Below, in pieces: positions 31,950-32,625 of a stretch of DNA of 32,625 bases; position 1 is the first letter of the stretch; each line of letters starts with the position of its first letter. The notes beneath the pieces are model-generated. The model saw only the letters and a program-made list of their open reading frames with translations. It searched no databases and was not told the DNA's origin. Source of the stretch: Branchiostoma floridae (Eukaryota > Chordata > Leptocardii > Amphioxiformes > Branchiostomatidae); NCBI RefSeq assembly GCF_000003815.2, contig NW_023365720.1, positions 1 through 32,625 on the forward strand, in the 5' to 3' direction. The position numbers were made by a program, and so were the translations under genes.

Positions 31950-32215
31950 TGCGTGGCGCAGCGGCAGCGTGTTTGGCTCGGGACCGAGAGGTCTCAAGTT
32001 CGAATCTCTGCCGTGTCACCGGTCTTGTGCCCTTAGGAAAGGCACTTAACACGGATTTCTTCATTTTACTAAGGTGAAAATGAGTACTTAGCTTCCTCGG
32101 ATAGGACGTTAAATGGAGGTCCCGTGCATGGGGAGAGCCACACCTCATGCACGATAAAGAACCCCCACACGTGCGATAGTGCGGTGTGCGATGGTGCAAT
32201 TCCTTTCGTCTAGAA
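31950..32215 (+). mobile_element. tRNA-derived SINE with intact pol III boxes
   Basis: The head at 31950-32015 has an A box TGGCGCAGCGG (31954-31964) and a B box AGTTCGAATCT (31997-32007), both close to the pol III consensus. The body matches the reversed SINE at 2120-2362: CTTGTGCCCTTAGGAAAGGC, GAGTACTTAGCT, GTTAAATGGAGGTCCC and ATAAAGAACCC. The head is not a functional tRNA gene, because the body follows directly and the acceptor-stem pairing is poor. The 3' boundary is approximate. Confidence 0.8.
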
Positions 32216-32454
32216 TTGGTGGTTCTCTACAAATCACCAGGAAGAATAGTTACAAAATATATCCCTAATGAAGATCTGTATCAAACCAAACCAAAACTCC
32301 TACCAGGCGAGAAAGACTACCCCGGCGGTAGAGAGCTTCATCTGCCCCGTAGAGAGCATGGCCAAGCCACGATAGACTAGATACCAGGTTAGCATGAAAG
32401 TTCATCTGTGTTAGTACACTTTACACCCAACACTGGAATTAATGCTATTGGGAC
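32216..32454. other. Non-coding DNA
   Basis: TAGAGAGC occurs twice (32330-32337 and 32350-32357). No gene is recognised. On the minus strand this may be the 3' UTR of the retroelement ORF that ends at 32455. Confidence 0.4.
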
Positions 32455-32625
32455 TTACCCCTCTAAATTTTCGGACGAACTCCGTCGACGTTGAATGACC
32501 CTTCTATCTCCAGCAGTGACGTCAGGAGCACACCACTTTTGCAGGAGGGGGTCTATGTCCCCCCCGTCTGTGTTGATGGTGGGCCAGTGGGCTCTGATGT
32601 TCACTACCTCCTTTACGCCTCGCGC
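32455..32625 (-). CDS. C-terminal end of a GIY-YIG endonuclease retroelement protein (partial)
   Basis: The minus strand is open from the window edge for 56 codons to TAA at 32455-32457. It begins ARGVKEVVNIRAHWPTINTD, then GGDIDPLLQKW. The pattern R.VKEA..IR...P.LNRDGG....P.YD.LL is characteristic of the C-terminus of the GIY-YIG endonuclease domain in Penelope-like elements and relatives abundant in marine invertebrates. The Asn, Asp and Gly-Gly positions match; the exact element class is inferred. The GIY and YIG motifs would lie beyond the window edge. The stop is embedded in GGGTAAGT, so splicing there cannot be excluded. Confidence 0.55.
   Translation of the reverse strand, partial: ARGVKEVVNIRAHWPTINTDGGDIDPLLQKWCAPDVTAGDRRVIQRRRSSSENLEG

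Noticed and set aside
31950-32015. Possible tRNA gene
   Set aside because: A and B boxes are present, but the acceptor stem does not pair well and a SINE body follows directly, matching the second copy at 2120-2362.

Overview
The window looks like intergenic DNA from a marine deuterostome, most likely amphioxus (Branchiostoma). This is inferred from overall character, because no named single-copy gene is present to confirm it. Supporting signs are intron-containing genes with GT-AG junctions and AATAAA signals, tRNA-headed SINEs, LINE 3' ends closing in short tandem repeats such as ATCT or AAAC, a TTAA-flanked piggyBac-type element, and dense MITE-like hairpin elements. No bacterial or viral gene organisation is seen. 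A 100-N assembly gap lies at 9404-9503.

The main content is a cluster of three near-identical copies of a small gene at 4796-5309, 9685-10198 and 19957-20470, all on the + strand. Each encodes a predicted 95-residue secreted precursor from two coding exons separated by a 226-bp phase-1 intron. The layout is a signal peptide, then Trp followed by a run of seven or eight arginines, a Ser/Gly linker with one cysteine, a strongly acidic helical domain of about 45 residues, and a C-terminal RTRR site. I do not recognise the family. The layout is typical of cationic host-defence peptide precursors with a charge-neutralising acidic part, but function is inferred. Each copy has the same probable promoter and upstream noncoding exon with a strong donor (GTAAGT), and an AATAAA about 500 bases after the stop.

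The genes sit in three tandem segmental duplications. Unit 1 (about 2900-7289) is the shortest. Unit 2 (7290-17645) is enlarged by a 3.46-kb insertion (11656-15114) and by hairpin-headed elements (16031-16745). Unit 3 (17646 to about 24171) carries a private 0.9-kb piggyBac-type insertion (21095-21998). Comparing the units shows empty and filled sites, so the order of events can be partly read.

The flanks are transposon graveyards. On the left are a LINE reverse-transcriptase C-terminus (1-342), a 35-bp tandem repeat and a reversed SINE (about 2120-2362). On the right are a deleted LTR retrotransposon on the minus strand (24470-26711), a LINE 3' end (26712-27028), an exon-like minus-strand sequence with two decayed relatives (27049-27130, 28870-28930, 29291-29395), two reversed hairpin-family repeats (28185-28852), a five-copy diverged tandem array rich in octamer-like motifs (30334-30828), a second SINE (31950-32215), and the C-terminal end of a probable GIY-YIG endonuclease retroelement (32455-32625, minus). 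Apart from the peptide cluster I see no convincing host gene.
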